A stretch of DNA of 64,000 bases from CAYPEL01 sp036479985 (GTDB taxonomy: Bacteria > Pseudomonadota > Gammaproteobacteria > DSM-19610). The translations under genes were made by a program, and so were the position numbers. Of the stretch, positions 9,501 through 18,416 are shown in pieces (position 1 is the first letter of the stretch; every line of letters starts with the position of its first letter). Below the pieces are notes generated by a model. It had not been told where the DNA came from and ran no database searches. It worked only from the letters and a program-made list of their open reading frames with translations. The stretch lies in NCBI GenBank assembly GCA_965224815.1, contig CBDDAF010000003.1:2728001-2792000 (forward strand), written 5' to 3'.

Positions 9501-12500
9501 CCGGTACGAATTCATATTGGTCGTCACCTATACGTCTGAACAAGTGACGGAAAGGATAAAGCTGATTACCGACCAGGCGGAACATGCTGCGGCGTTCCAG
9601 TGGATAGGTGGGGACGCTGATCATACGTCCGCCAGAGACACTGGTTTTTAGGGCGTTGCGCTGTTCTGTATCGCCAAATTTGGATTGTAATTGCAGGCGG
9701 CGTTCACCATGTGAGGCATAATATTGTTGCCAGGCGATATCAATACCATTGGCGTACAAACCAGCCAGTGTTGTCGCCAGGTGCTGGGCTTCATGGGTAT
9801 CGGGCGTATATTTAGGCAGTGAAGATAAGATTAGTGTTTCGCCATTTGCAATTCTGCGGGTCAAACCCGTCAGGTGAGCCTGTGCACCGATTTCCAGAAA
9901 AACGCCTGTACCGGCAGTGGCCAGGCACTGAATACCTTTGTGGAACTGTACCGGTTGACGAATATGATTGACCCAGTAATCAGGTTTGTTTTCATCACCT
10001 TGATAGAGTTTACCGGTGACATTAGAGATCAGCGGTATTGAAGGTGGATTAATACGAAACCCGGACAGGTATTGTTTGAACTCATCGAGTACAGGTGCCA
10101 TGAGTTTTGAGTGGAAGGCATGTGAAACCTGTAACGGAGCATAGGTTAAGTTGAGTTTGTCCAGTTGCGCGTGTAATTTTTCCAGTGTGTTGAGTTCACC
10201 CGATACAACCGTGCTGGTTGGGCCATTAAAGGCGCTGATTTCCAGCGGCAGGCCTAGCGTGTTGATCTGTTCTGATACTTTATCAGCTTCCAGCAACACA
10301 GCGGTCATGCCACCACCCGTGGGTAACGAACCCATTAATGCGCCACGTTTAATAACTATCTTCAGTGCATCTTCAAGTGAGAATACACCGGCAAGACAAG
10401 CTGCAACATATTCGCCGACACTATGGCCGAGCATGAAGTCCGGTTTAACGCCCCAGCTTTGCCACAGCTTTGCCAGTGCATAGTCCATTGTGAAAACGAT
10501 TGGCTGGGTAATTGCGGTAGAACTGACTTCTTGCTGTGAAGTCGAAGCAATCAGTAATTCACGTAATGATGCACCGAGTAATGGTTTTGCAATTTCGTCA
10601 CATTGATTAACGATGTCCCTGAATACTGGTTCAGAGCCAAACAAATGCCGACCCATGGCCGGGTGTTGTGAACCCTGGCCACTAAACAGCCAGGCAATTC
10701 TGCGTCGCATTTGTGGCATGCTTGTCTTTTCAATCAGTGTGGCTTGATCAACGCGGCCACCGCTTGCCAGAGTGGCAGCTTCTTCAGCCGTTTTTGCGAC
10801 AATGGCAATGCGGTTCTGACGGTAGTGGTCACGCCGCGCGGCATAGGTATAAGCAATATCCCGCATGCGGGTTTCGGCAGGGCAATTTTGTACGAATTGT
10901 TTAAAGGCATCTCTTGATGCGCTCAATGAATCTGCACTTTTTGCGCTTAAACACACGACATAAGGCTCATCTTTCAACGCAGGCAGTTGATGATGATCTT
11001 CTTCGTGATACGGACTGCTTAGAATGACGTGTGCATTGGTTCCGCCAAATCCAAATGAGTTGACTGCCGCCAGGCGGTTAGGGCCAGATTTTGGCCAGGG
11101 CACGGACTTGTGGGCAATGAAGAAGGGCGTTTCTGCAATTTTTAATTCTTTACGTTCGTTTTCGCAATGTAGGGTTGCTGGTATGCGTTTGTGATGCACG
11201 GCCAGTGTGGCTTTAATGAGTCCGGAAATTCCGGCAGCGGCTAACTGGTGACCCAGGTTGGTTTTCACCGAGCCAATTGCGCAGGCTTGCTTGGGCGCGG
11301 GCTGCTTTTCATTAAAGGCTAGTGACAGGCTGCGAACTTCGATCAAATCTCCGATGTTGGTGCCGGTGCCATGTGCTTCGACATAGCCGATGTCTGCTGG
11401 ATTAACATTTGCCTTTGCCAGCGCTTCTTTAATAACGTTTTCCTGACCTTCAGGGTTCGGCGCCATAATCCCCAGAGAAGCACCATCATTATTCATAGCG
11501 CTGGCTTTGATAACCGCATAAATCCGATCGCCATCATCGACGGCTTGTTGATAACGTTTTAATACGACTGCACCCGCACCTTCACCAGGCACAAAGCCAT
11601 TTGCTTTGTCGGAGAATGCAAAACACCGGCCTTCGGGTGAAAGAATGCCAGCGTTAGAAAACAACAAATAAATAATCGGTGTTTCCATAATCTGAACACC
11701 ACCGGCAATGGCAATGTCCGATTCACCGCTGAGGATACTTTTACAAGCTAGGTCAACCGATACCAGAGAAGATGAGCACGCCGTATCAACTGACAGTGAA
11801 GGCCCTTTAAGATTATAAACATGGGATACGCGCGCAGCAGCCAGGTTAGCCAGCATGCCGGTTAACGTTGCAGGAGTCAGGGAAGTGTTGTCGCGTTGTT
11901 CCTGGTAGAAACCAGTGCCGCTTGCACCCACAAAAACGCCGATGTTTGAACCTTCTATACTCGAAAGTCCGGCATCTTGAATGGCTTGCCAGGCGGCGTT
12001 TAGGAAAACACGTTGGTGGGGATCCATTTCAATGGCTTCATTCTCACTCAGGTTAAAAAACTTGGGATCGAAATGGTGGTTTTCTATAAAGCTTCCCCAC
12101 TTACAAACCGTCTGTGAAATATCGGTATTTTCTTTGTCAAAGTATTGGTGTATGTTGCCGCGATCAGTCGGAAATTCTGTGATGCAGTCCCGGCCTTCCA
12201 TCAGCAGGTTCCAGAATTCTTCGATGTTATCGGCCTGTGGGAAGAGGCAACCCATACCGATAATTGCGATGTCTTCATCGCGTATTTCATTTTTATTCGA
12301 GTTTAGATGTGCAGTATTTTCTTCTGCTTCTACAACATCAGCGACTGCTTTCGCATTCCCCGGATTTACCTGTACAACATCATGCAGTTTGCACCTGACG
12401 TTGATGTTTTCATGGGCGATGTGAGTGGCGAGTTTGTGAATAGTGTCGTACTGCTTGAACATTTCATGTGTGATGATGCATTCGACAGATTCTTCGGCCA

Positions 12501-14538
12501 GTGTCAGTACTTCAATGGCCTTGAGCGATGTTCCTCCGAGCGAGAAAAACGGATCGTGATCGCCGATGGCTTTTTGTGAGATTCCTAAAACCTCCGACCA
12601 CCAGTGCCGGATCAGTAATTTCATTTCAGCAATGGTGACGTGTTTGCCAGAATCTGAGTCACTGTTTAAATCAGGTGCAATTTCCAGCAATTCAATCAGG
12701 TTGACACACTGATTGGTAAAGTCACCTTTAATGTAATTTTCGAGTAGTTTATGCCGGATGATCTTGCCGCTGGTGGTCTTGGGAATTTCACCCGCGGACT
12801 TTAACAGTACAAACAGTGTTGGCGTAACGTCAAAACACTGGTTAATTCGCATCTGTACCTTGCGCAAGATGGCTGTCTTTTCACGTGCGCCCGTATATTG
12901 TTTACCACTTGCGACAAAAGCCAGTATCTCATCTTCATTATTTTCATCGTTATAGTGACCCATAACAACAAGCCGTTCCAGGCCTTCAATATCTTCACAA
13001 GTATGCTCAAAATCATGAGAGTAGTAATTCTGACCGTTAACAAAAACAATATCTTTAATGCGGCCCGTGATAATAAAGCGATCATCATTAACAAAGCCGA
13101 GGTCGCCAGTTCTAAACCAGTCGCCACAAAATGACTGCCGGTTAGCTTCATCGTTGGCATAGTAACCGCGCGTTAGGCTGCAGCCAGTGATCTGAACATG
13201 ACCTACCGTTCCAATCGGAACTAACTGGTCATTGTCATCAACGATTCGTAAGTCCATTCCATCGACAACGGGGCCTTCATCGGCGAACAAAGTCGCTCTG
13301 GCATCATCCGCTGCAATATATTCAATTTGATCTCCACAACCCAGTGCGTCACGATTCAGACTGTGTTGTTTTAGTAACTCGCCTCGTGGTGCAATTGTTA
13401 CCGCAAGGCTGGCTTCTGCCAGACCGTAACCGGCCAGCAAACATTCTTTGTGTAAGCCGCAATGTTCATTCAATAAATCCAGAAACTGGTTGGAGGTGCG
13501 AACCGAAATAGGTTCTGCGCCGTTTAATATGACCTCGAGACAGCTTAAATCCAGTGGTTCAAGATGTTCTGGGCGCACTTTTTCGAGTATGCGTTTGAAA
13601 CCGAAGTTAGGTGTAAAGGTGATTGTGATCCGGTGCTGGTGAATTTTTGTCAGCCATAGCAATGGACGACGGACAAAGGTGAAAGGTTTCATGGCGACAA
13701 CTTCACATTTTCCAACAACCGCCATAAGATGACCGGCGATGATGCCCATGTCGTGGTAAAAAGGCATCCAGTTAAGTAAGCGTGATGCTTCAGTGACACC
13801 TAGCGATTTGCTCATGCCCTGGATAGTGGCAATGACATTTGCGTGTGTTAACTCGACTCCTTTGGGAAAGCTGGTACTGCCAGAGGTGAATTGCAGGAAT
13901 GCCAGGTCATCTGGTTTGCTATCAAAAATAATTCCTTTTTTATCGCTGTTATCAATATCACTAAAGGTTGCAATATGACAGTTTGGCAGCAATTCACTTG
14001 TTGCTGATTCATCAGAAGCTTTGTTGACGGCGATTGCATTTTTATCGCTCATCAAGATATGAGCCTGACCCAGCTGAGCCGAAATCTTTTGCAGTTTTCT
14101 AAAGCTGCTGTCTCCCGCATTAGCTACACGGAAAGGTAGAACGGGTACCGGTATCAGTTTTCCCAGCACACAGGCCCAGAAGCTGACCAGAAATTCCTCA
14201 AGCTCATCGAGTTGCAGGATGACTGCCTGACCTGGTTTCGCACCCAGCGCTTGTAAAGCTGCCAGGGCATGAGTGGCCTGTTGCAGAAGATCGCTGTAAG
14301 GCAATTCTTTTTCTTCATTACGATCATTAACAAAGATGATCGATTTGTTACTGTCTGCGGCGCGTTTAAGCGCTTGCGTCAGAGTGGTGGGATAATCTGC
14401 CGAAGATTGAAGAGAAGTGCCTTTGAGAATTGAGGGTTCTTTTCCAAAACCGTTCTTGTTTTGGTGAGCATTAACACTATATACGTTGCTTCCTTGTACA
14501 TTTGGATCTGTTGTAATTTGTGTGTTGATTTTCCTCAT
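6538..14538 (-). CDS. FAAL-ACP-KS-AT-DH-KR-ACP type I polyketide synthase
   Basis: A 2,666-residue megasynthase. Order: fatty acyl-AMP ligase (about 40-630; LQFTSGSTSFPKGV motif near residue 215, FVNGQNYYSHD insertion region); ACP1 with phosphopantetheine Ser671 (GGTSLKA); KS with Cys921 (DTACSSS), EAHGTGT and KTNLGH; AT with Ser1373 (GHSVGEY) and malonyl-type HAFH; DH with His1689 and Asp1847 (HPGILDSAFQ); KR with GATSGVG at about 2193, Ser-containing FSSMSG and Tyr2350; a helical linker; ACP2 with Ser2618 (GADSMTA). No thioesterase, enoylreductase or methyltransferase domain is seen. It should activate a fatty acid, extend it once with malonyl-CoA and process the beta-keto group. The start is ATG 14538, with GAGG 8 bases upstream. 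It is the first gene of the operon. Confidence 0.93.
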   Translation of the reverse strand: MRKINTQITTDPNVQGSNVYSVNAHQNKNGFGKEPSILKGTSLQSSADYPTTLTQALKRAADSNKSIIFVNDRNEEKELPYSDLLQQATHALAALQALGAKPGQAVILQLDELEEFLVSFWACVLGKLIPVPVLPFRVANAGDSSFRKLQKISAQLGQAHILMSDKNAIAVNKASDESATSELLPNCHIATFSDIDNSDKKGIIFDSKPDDLAFLQFTSGSTSFPKGVELTHANVIATIQGMSKSLGVTEASRLLNWMPFYHDMGIIAGHLMAVVGKCEVVAMKPFTFVRRPLLWLTKIHQHRITITFTPNFGFKRILEKVRPEHLEPLDLSCLEVILNGAEPISVRTSNQFLDLLNEHCGLHKECLLAGYGLAEASLAVTIAPRGELLKQHSLNRDALGCGDQIEYIAADDARATLFADEGPVVDGMDLRIVDDNDQLVPIGTVGHVQITGCSLTRGYYANDEANRQSFCGDWFRTGDLGFVNDDRFIITGRIKDIVFVNGQNYYSHDFEHTCEDIEGLERLVVMGHYNDENNEDEILAFVASGKQYTGAREKTAILRKVQMRINQCFDVTPTLFVLLKSAGEIPKTTSGKIIRHKLLENYIKGDFTNQCVNLIELLEIAPDLNSDSDSGKHVTIAEMKLLIRHWWSEVLGISQKAIGDHDPFFSLGGTSLKAIEVLTLAEESVECIITHEMFKQYDTIHKLATHIAHENINVRCKLHDVVQVNPGNAKAVADVVEAEENTAHLNSNKNEIRDEDIAIIGMGCLFPQADNIEEFWNLLMEGRDCITEFPTDRGNIHQYFDKENTDISQTVCKWGSFIENHHFDPKFFNLSENEAIEMDPHQRVFLNAAWQAIQDAGLSSIEGSNIGVFVGASGTGFYQEQRDNTSLTPATLTGMLANLAAARVSHVYNLKGPSLSVDTACSSSLVSVDLACKSILSGESDIAIAGGVQIMETPIIYLLFSNAGILSPEGRCFAFSDKANGFVPGEGAGAVVLKRYQQAVDDGDRIYAVIKASAMNNDGASLGIMAPNPEGQENVIKEALAKANVNPADIGYVEAHGTGTNIGDLIEVRSLSLAFNEKQPAPKQACAIGSVKTNLGHQLAAAGISGLIKATLAVHHKRIPATLHCENERKELKIAETPFFIAHKSVPWPKSGPNRLAAVNSFGFGGTNAHVILSSPYHEEDHHQLPALKDEPYVVCLSAKSADSLSASRDAFKQFVQNCPAETRMRDIAYTYAARRDHYRQNRIAIVAKTAEEAATLASGGRVDQATLIEKTSMPQMRRRIAWLFSGQGSQHPAMGRHLFGSEPVFRDIVNQCDEIAKPLLGASLRELLIASTSQQEVSSTAITQPIVFTMDYALAKLWQSWGVKPDFMLGHSVGEYVAACLAGVFSLEDALKIVIKRGALMGSLPTGGGMTAVLLEADKVSEQINTLGLPLEISAFNGPTSTVVSGELNTLEKLHAQLDKLNLTYAPLQVSHAFHSKLMAPVLDEFKQYLSGFRINPPSIPLISNVTGKLYQGDENKPDYWVNHIRQPVQFHKGIQCLATAGTGVFLEIGAQAHLTGLTRRIANGETLILSSLPKYTPDTHEAQHLATTLAGLYANGIDIAWQQYYASHGERRLQLQSKFGDTEQRNALKTSVSGGRMISVPTYPLERRSMFRLVGNQLYPFRHLFRRIGDDQYEFVPDPDAVIFRDHVVHKTPMLSGAGQCDLICHLHTESFDHPPKCLRNLSFHQPWLSNSKLTTTFSGNLEKSFSVTDAKGRVVFKGHSKTQTSSEVPVKVQVKDVEQRLPHSYSGETVYQLFSDCGIEYGPFHSKIVSMRASENEVLAHLRPPETNPAHWTRGYYLHPGILDSAFQATLGLLLAKMERKDADQTIPVMVPIGIESICIYKFLQGGEYISHVTLDNESGSDVNNDIISCNITICNAEGIPCVGIRKLQVRRMPASKKQPQRSKLHTVNEADHHNQTAEFFGLTWQENPVSETPLQPSRWLVLGSPTAVEQRIATELADTGVDTLLVPFNHYKDASQEDLQNIFASAESVDGILFCGDYEQPITCDDAADTHTMGILYRIFRAIISHTRKHKDYKKIRFIRMTRNACQIEGHEGEFDIRKSVSTGFLRSVRIEFPLLDIRQVDLGNTHDDYVAASIRNELIAKGGDTGEKPEVLYRDGKRFSLEAESVKLTVDHDREATFNSEKTFWIIGATSGVGQVLARYLASRYKAGLVLSGSRELPDPAEYDKYASTHSDSITETIKSIREIEALGSRVTYIRTDVRDADSIRASLETISKTQPALNGVYFSALQLDDKMILQKDWAGYRNMMEMRVNGVHELVRQVTPFQPEFFVLFSSMSGLTGNIGQSDYGASCAYMDAIPFVQPVNSACRFISIQWGAWALGQQVSDIVMESMQRNGFLHITGQLGMEALEKLILSNKKSIAFVPGSMDARHIASNINSLRQGLNANMNSLQQDKKSKPGRSHAVKPAQEEITMSSVMKETPTQVTGSGNIQLLTSEFEKQRAMLLQLFESQNALLSGAMGNASLQMPAVEVAQAVPLETPVETYQPEVLEVIPTPPMAPEPEQEAPAPAEVESPAPSSDKPVDLYDYVRSMMAKAVEMHETDIDPDQNFMELGADSMTAMSMVKDMETRYDIELPATLLFEYTTLNELVEFLQNEIGDTSVSNG

Positions 14539-14544
14539 TACCAA

Positions 14545-15057
14545 TCCTCAATTACTTTATATTTTTTAAATATGATCTGTGCGCTTGGTGAAACAGGATT
14601 CGGGTTGAATCAGGCTATTACGGGTTTGGTCTTCTGGAGGGAGGGTGCAGGCAAAACCGGTCAGTCTTACGGTCAAGCAAGATGCAGGTTTAAAATCTGA
14701 CAGTGTTGCTATATATATTAGGTAATACTTCAAAACGACTGCACTCCTCGATCTACTCCATAAAAATTTGTGATCAGGCGCCTGTCCGTGGAGGTTCTAT
14801 ATTGCTTGAAAAAGTACTCAGTGTTAGCTGGCTAAGCGTATATAATTACTAGGGATTTTGATTCGGGGCTAGAGTTCAACATAGACATGCGTATAGTAAA
14901 TTGAGTGTTGAACAGCGCTGTTAGTTTATTGCATCATATAATTTATTTATAGAACAATAGGTTGAACTACGTACTGAGTAGACAATAGGTTTCTACCAAA
15001 AAAGGTGGTTTGACCTGGATTTTTCTGGTTTAACTGATGAGCAATTAAGATGATGTC
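14545..15057. promoter_or_regulatory. Divergent intergenic region between PKS operon and PPTase
   Basis: About 510 bases without a supportable gene, AT-rich, between two divergently transcribed biosynthetic genes. A TATAAT hexamer lies at 14841-14846 on the plus strand, but no convincing -35 box sits at the normal distance, so the promoter for the PPTase gene is only tentative. No repeat of the families seen elsewhere occurs here, which is unusual for a gap this long in this window. Regulation of both transcripts probably resides here. Confidence 0.4.
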
Positions 15058-15810
15058 ATGTTTAATCCTAATTTAAAAAACCAGTTAATAGAGCAGGGGC
15101 ATATCTGGTTAGCCAACCCGGAACAGAATTTTGATCCTGGAGTGCTATCAGATTTTCGCCGGATTCTTTCTGACGATGAACTTGCGCGACACCAACGATT
15201 TCGTTTTGACAAAGATAAACTGCACTTCCTGGTTTCACATGCTTTGTTGAGAACGGTGTTATCAAACTATGCCGATGTTCCTCCGCAGCAATGGCAGTTT
15301 GATCTCAATAGTCACGGCCGGCCGGAGTTGGCCCAGACACATGCGTTGCCCTGGTTGCGATTTAATTTATCGCATACAAATGGACTGGTGGCTTGCGTCG
15401 TAACAGAGTCGGTTGACTGTGGCATTGATGTGGAAAATCTCACGCGACACTGTGATTACAGGGCTATTGCCAGGAAAATGTTTTCTGAGGCAGAAAATAG
15501 ATTCCTCAATCAACTTAAGGGTGAGCAGCAATCAGAAAGATTTTTCAGTTATTGGACATTGAAAGAAGCATACGTCAAAGCACGTGGGCTGGGTTTGTCT
15601 TTGCCGACCAGTAAGACCAATTTTGTGATTGGAGATATCAATAAGATTAGTGTCGGTTTCGACACTGACATCGAAGATAAAGCAGGAGATTGGTGTTTTA
15701 CACTTCATCAACCGACATTAACGCATGTTCTGGCGACTGCAATCCGCAGTGGTGAGGGAAATGAAATGGATGTTATTTTCAAGAATGAGTTATCAAGCAA
15801 CTGCATCTAA
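15058..15810 (+). CDS. 4'-phosphopantetheinyl transferase, Sfp type
   Basis: A 250-residue Sfp/Gsp-family enzyme that transfers phosphopantetheine from CoA to the serine of carrier proteins. The family signatures are visible: a HLFVSHALLRTVL-like N-terminal helix (FLVSHALLRTVL), the RFNLSHTNG motif, the metal-binding CGIDVENL, and the C-terminal FFSYWTLKEAYVKARGLGL helix containing the W(T/S)xKE(A/S)xxK signature. It lies divergently from the PKS, whose two ACP domains are the obvious substrates; it may also serve fatty acid synthesis. The ribosome site is weak. Assignment to the superfamily is firm, and the carrier partner is inferred. Confidence 0.9.
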   Translation: MFNPNLKNQLIEQGHIWLANPEQNFDPGVLSDFRRILSDDELARHQRFRFDKDKLHFLVSHALLRTVLSNYADVPPQQWQFDLNSHGRPELAQTHALPWLRFNLSHTNGLVACVVTESVDCGIDVENLTRHCDYRAIARKMFSEAENRFLNQLKGEQQSERFFSYWTLKEAYVKARGLGLSLPTSKTNFVIGDINKISVGFDTDIEDKAGDWCFTLHQPTLTHVLATAIRSGEGNEMDVIFKNELSSNCI

Positions 15811-15815
15811 ATAGA

Positions 15816-15946
15816 CCCCCTCTCCCTCCGGGAGAGGGTTGGGGAGAGCGAAGCGAGGGGCCGGGGGTTAAAATAAAGGCAGTTAAAAATTTTAATTAGA
15901 TCCCCTCTCCCTATCCCTCCCCCTGAGGGGGAGGGGACAGTTTTTT
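15816..15946. repeat. C/T-rich palindromic repeat family B, double copy with terminator-like hairpin
   Basis: Two elements of a second dispersed family are joined by an AAAATAAAGGCAGTT linker. The first has arms CCCTCTCCCTCC / GGGAGAGGG. The second, CCCTCCCCCTGAGGGGGAGG, forms a strong hairpin followed by TTTTTT at about 15941-15946, so it can serve as an intrinsic terminator for the PPTase transcript. The same double arrangement recurs at 51363-51453. Confidence 0.8.
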
Positions 15947-16058
15947 GTGAATCAGCTTGTTACTCATTTAACCCCATCCTTAATTTACTGCGTTTATACA
16001 AAGACAGGTGGGGTTTGCTGTTTTCAGATGCAGTGTAACCGCGTATTCTCTACGTATT

Positions 16059-16610
16059 ATGCAGAACGATGAATCTGATGAGCAGCTAATGCTTGACTAC
16101 AAGGCAGGTGATGACGCTGCTTTTGAGACCCTTTATAGAAAACATAAGGGGGGTGTTTATCGTTACCTATTGCGTGGCAGCAATATGGCAGTGGTCGATG
16201 AGTTGTTCCAGGATGTATGGATGAAGTTGATTAATGCGCGTGAGCGATATGAGGTCAAAGCTAAATTTACGACCTATCTCTATCATCTCGCTCATAATCG
16301 ACTGATCGATTACTACCGGCGCAGTAAAATTACTGTTGTTCACAGTGATACAGAATTTACTGAGACAGTTGCAGCCGCGAGTAATCAACAACCGGATCAG
16401 AAACTGCAGCAAAGTGAACAAGTCGATCGGTTGCTTATGCTTGTACAGCAATTGCCGGAAGACCAGCGCGAGGCATTTTTATTGAAACAGGAAGCTGGAT
16501 TGACCGTTGCTGAAATTGCCGAGGTAACCCATATAGGGCAGGAAACTGCGAAAAGCCGTTTACGCTATGCCATGAATAAATTGCGTGATGGAATGGAAGG
16601 CTGGTTATGA
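16059..16610 (+). CDS. ECF-family RNA polymerase sigma factor
   Basis: A 183-residue sigma-70 family ECF factor. Region 2 contains FETLYRKHKGGVYRYLLR, DELFQDVWMKLI and FTTYLYHLAHNRLIDYYRR. Region 4 contains LPEDQREAFLLKQEAGLTVAEIAEV with a helix-turn-helix ending ETAKSRLRYAMNKLR. It directs transcription of a small regulon, usually held by an anti-sigma factor. The stop codon overlaps the ATG of the next gene (ATGA), and that gene has the layout of an anti-sigma factor. I took ATG 16059; an in-frame start at 16008 adds 17 residues unlike the family's N terminus. Confidence 0.9.
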   Translation: MQNDESDEQLMLDYKAGDDAAFETLYRKHKGGVYRYLLRGSNMAVVDELFQDVWMKLINARERYEVKAKFTTYLYHLAHNRLIDYYRRSKITVVHSDTEFTETVAAASNQQPDQKLQQSEQVDRLLMLVQQLPEDQREAFLLKQEAGLTVAEIAEVTHIGQETAKSRLRYAMNKLRDGMEGWL

Positions 16611-17299
16611 CTGAATTTGATCAACAAGACGATAAACTGTCAGCGCTCTATAAAGAGGGCAGTGATACGCAACCCCCTGCGCATTTAGATCAATCTATTC
16701 TTGCGGCCTCAAAAAAGAATACAGGTTCGCGGTCACGTTCCACGCCTGTTAAACCCGATTACTGGCGTTTACCGGCCGCCCTTGCGTCTGTGGCGGCTGT
16801 GGTTGTTTTGTCATTGTTGATTGTGCCTTTGATGCTGGATAAAACGCAACACGATGATGAGCTGGGTTACAGTTACGATCGCAATGATAACTTTGAAGTG
16901 ATGGAAGAAGAAGTGCAATCTGCACCTGCTATGCCACAGCGTGCACCGATGGCAGACAAGGTTGAACATAAAAAATCGGCGCCGGCGAAATCTATGCAGC
17001 AACGAGAACTCAGATCGCGCATGAAAAAAGAAAATACAGAGGGAAATGCCGAATTAGATACAGGTGTGCTTTTTAATGCGCCAGCCGGTATTGCTGCCGC
17101 CGAAGCTCCAAAAATTACGGCTGAACAATGGATGGAAGCAATCATGCAACTTTCGACAGAGGGGCAATACCAGCAAGCACTCGATGAGCTGGCACTATTT
17201 CGCCAAACCTATCCTGATTATGCGATTGATGAGTCTTTTAGCCATACTTTAAAAGGCAAAATTGAGCCTACCCCAAGCGTGCCTGACGCGGTAAAATAA
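16607..17299 (+). CDS. Single-pass membrane protein, probable anti-sigma factor
   Basis: A 230-residue protein translated from an ATGA overlap with the ECF sigma gene. The first 60 residues are acidic and polar (with PPAHLDQSILAASKK), followed by one membrane helix (ALASVAAVVVLSLLIVPLML, about residues 64-84). A long charged, Ala/Pro-rich periplasmic part ends in a helical segment (ITAEQWMEAIMQL). No zinc-binding HxxxCxxC anti-sigma signature is seen. Overlap and topology support an anti-sigma role that holds the sigma factor at the inner membrane. This is inference from context, and a general envelope-sensing protein remains possible. Confidence 0.6.
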   Translation: MTEFDQQDDKLSALYKEGSDTQPPAHLDQSILAASKKNTGSRSRSTPVKPDYWRLPAALASVAAVVVLSLLIVPLMLDKTQHDDELGYSYDRNDNFEVMEEEVQSAPAMPQRAPMADKVEHKKSAPAKSMQQRELRSRMKKENTEGNAELDTGVLFNAPAGIAAAEAPKITAEQWMEAIMQLSTEGQYQQALDELALFRQTYPDYAIDESFSHTLKGKIEPTPSVPDAVK

Positions 17300-17321
17300 C
17301 ACCAAAAATGAGGAGCTGATC

Positions 17322-18275
17322 ATGCGTTGGAGAAAAGGCCGAAGAAGCAGTAATGTTGAGGATCGCCGTGGTTCATCGTCGCGCATGGGTTTGCCAGGTG
17401 GTTTGGGCGGACTAGGTGGTCTGTTTCAAAAGCGTACCGGACGCCCGGTTCGGCGTGGCGGTGGCAGTAGCATTATGATGATTGTGATCGCCCTCGGTGT
17501 GATGTATTTTCTGGGCATTGATCCCCGTGCCTTGTTGCAGGGGGGGTTACCAGGTGGCGGCACAACGACAACCCAATCTCCAACCCAACGGACTACCCAG
17601 CCTGGCGCTGTCCAAAAACGCAGTCCGGCAGAAAATCAGATGGCGGATTTCATTTCCGTTGTCCTTGCCGATACCGAAGATACCTGGAATACAATATTCA
17701 CCCAGTCCGGCAAGCGCTACCAGGAACCCAGGTTGGTTCTTTTTACCGGGGCTGCGCAATCAGCCTGTGGATTTGCGCAAGCCGCAATGGGGCCGTTCTA
17801 TTGTCCTGCAGATCAAAAAGTCTACATCGATCTGAGTTTCTATGAAGATATGAAAACACGTCATGGTGTTTCGGGTGATTTTGCCCAGGCTTATGTGGTC
17901 GCTCATGAGGTCGGACATCATGTGCAGAATCTGCTGGGGATCAGTGACAAAGTACAATCAATGCGCCAGAGAATCAGTAAATCAGAAGGTAATCAGTTGT
18001 CCGTACGTCTGGAATTACAGGCTGATTGTTTTGCCGGTGTCTGGGGGAATCACGCCAATCGCAGCCGCAAGATTCTGGAGCGGGGCGATATCGAAGAAGC
18101 ATTACGCGCTGCAACCAGTATCGGTGATGATCGTTTGCAGAAACAATCGCGCGGCTATATTACCCCTGAATCCTTCACCCACGGCACCTCTGAACAACGT
18201 GTGCGCTGGTTTAAAACCGGTATTCAGTTTGGTGATTTAAGTAAGTGCAATACTTTTGAGACCAACCGGCTTTAA
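17322..18275 (+). CDS. ypfJ: Neutral zinc metallopeptidase, YpfJ family
   Basis: A 317-residue member of the putative neutral zinc metallopeptidase family (PF04228). The N terminus is basic and Gly/Arg-rich (RWRKGRRSS, GGLGGLGGLF), followed by a membrane helix (SSIMMIVIALGVMYFLGI). The catalytic domain has the zinc motif AHEVGHH near residue 195, ELQADCFAGVWG as the third-ligand region, and a C-terminal FTHGTSEQRVRWFKTG. The peptidase faces the periplasm or is membrane bound; its substrate is unknown. It lies 22 bases after the anti-sigma-like gene, so the three genes likely form an operon, and a proteolytic role in that pathway is possible. Confidence 0.88.
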   Translation: MRWRKGRRSSNVEDRRGSSSRMGLPGGLGGLGGLFQKRTGRPVRRGGGSSIMMIVIALGVMYFLGIDPRALLQGGLPGGGTTTTQSPTQRTTQPGAVQKRSPAENQMADFISVVLADTEDTWNTIFTQSGKRYQEPRLVLFTGAAQSACGFAQAAMGPFYCPADQKVYIDLSFYEDMKTRHGVSGDFAQAYVVAHEVGHHVQNLLGISDKVQSMRQRISKSEGNQLSVRLELQADCFAGVWGNHANRSRKILERGDIEEALRAATSIGDDRLQKQSRGYITPESFTHGTSEQRVRWFKTGIQFGDLSKCNTFETNRL

Positions 18276-18325
18276 CGAATCTCTGATGTGTTGTGCATCC
18301 TGTTATTGTGTGATCAGTGCAAATT

Positions 18326-18390
18326 CTGTAGGAGCGGCTTCAGCCGCGATGGGGTTATGGTATTCATCGCGGCTGAAGCCGCTCCTACAG
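18326..18390. repeat. GTAG-type REP inverted pair, copy 3
   Basis: Near-perfect inverted arms lie between the convergent ypfJ-like and slyD-like genes. A similar flank (CTCTGATGTGTTGTGCATC / ATGCTCGCTTATTAA-like) also surrounds the copy at 62734, suggesting that a longer unit was duplicated. Confidence 0.9.
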
Positions 18391-18416
18391 GCGCTCGCTT
18401 ATTAATCAGAGTTTCC

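Noticed and set aside
14575..14700. Short plus-strand frame near the PKS start (from 14461)
   Set aside because: It is antisense to the PKS start, with no ribosome site or recognisable domain.
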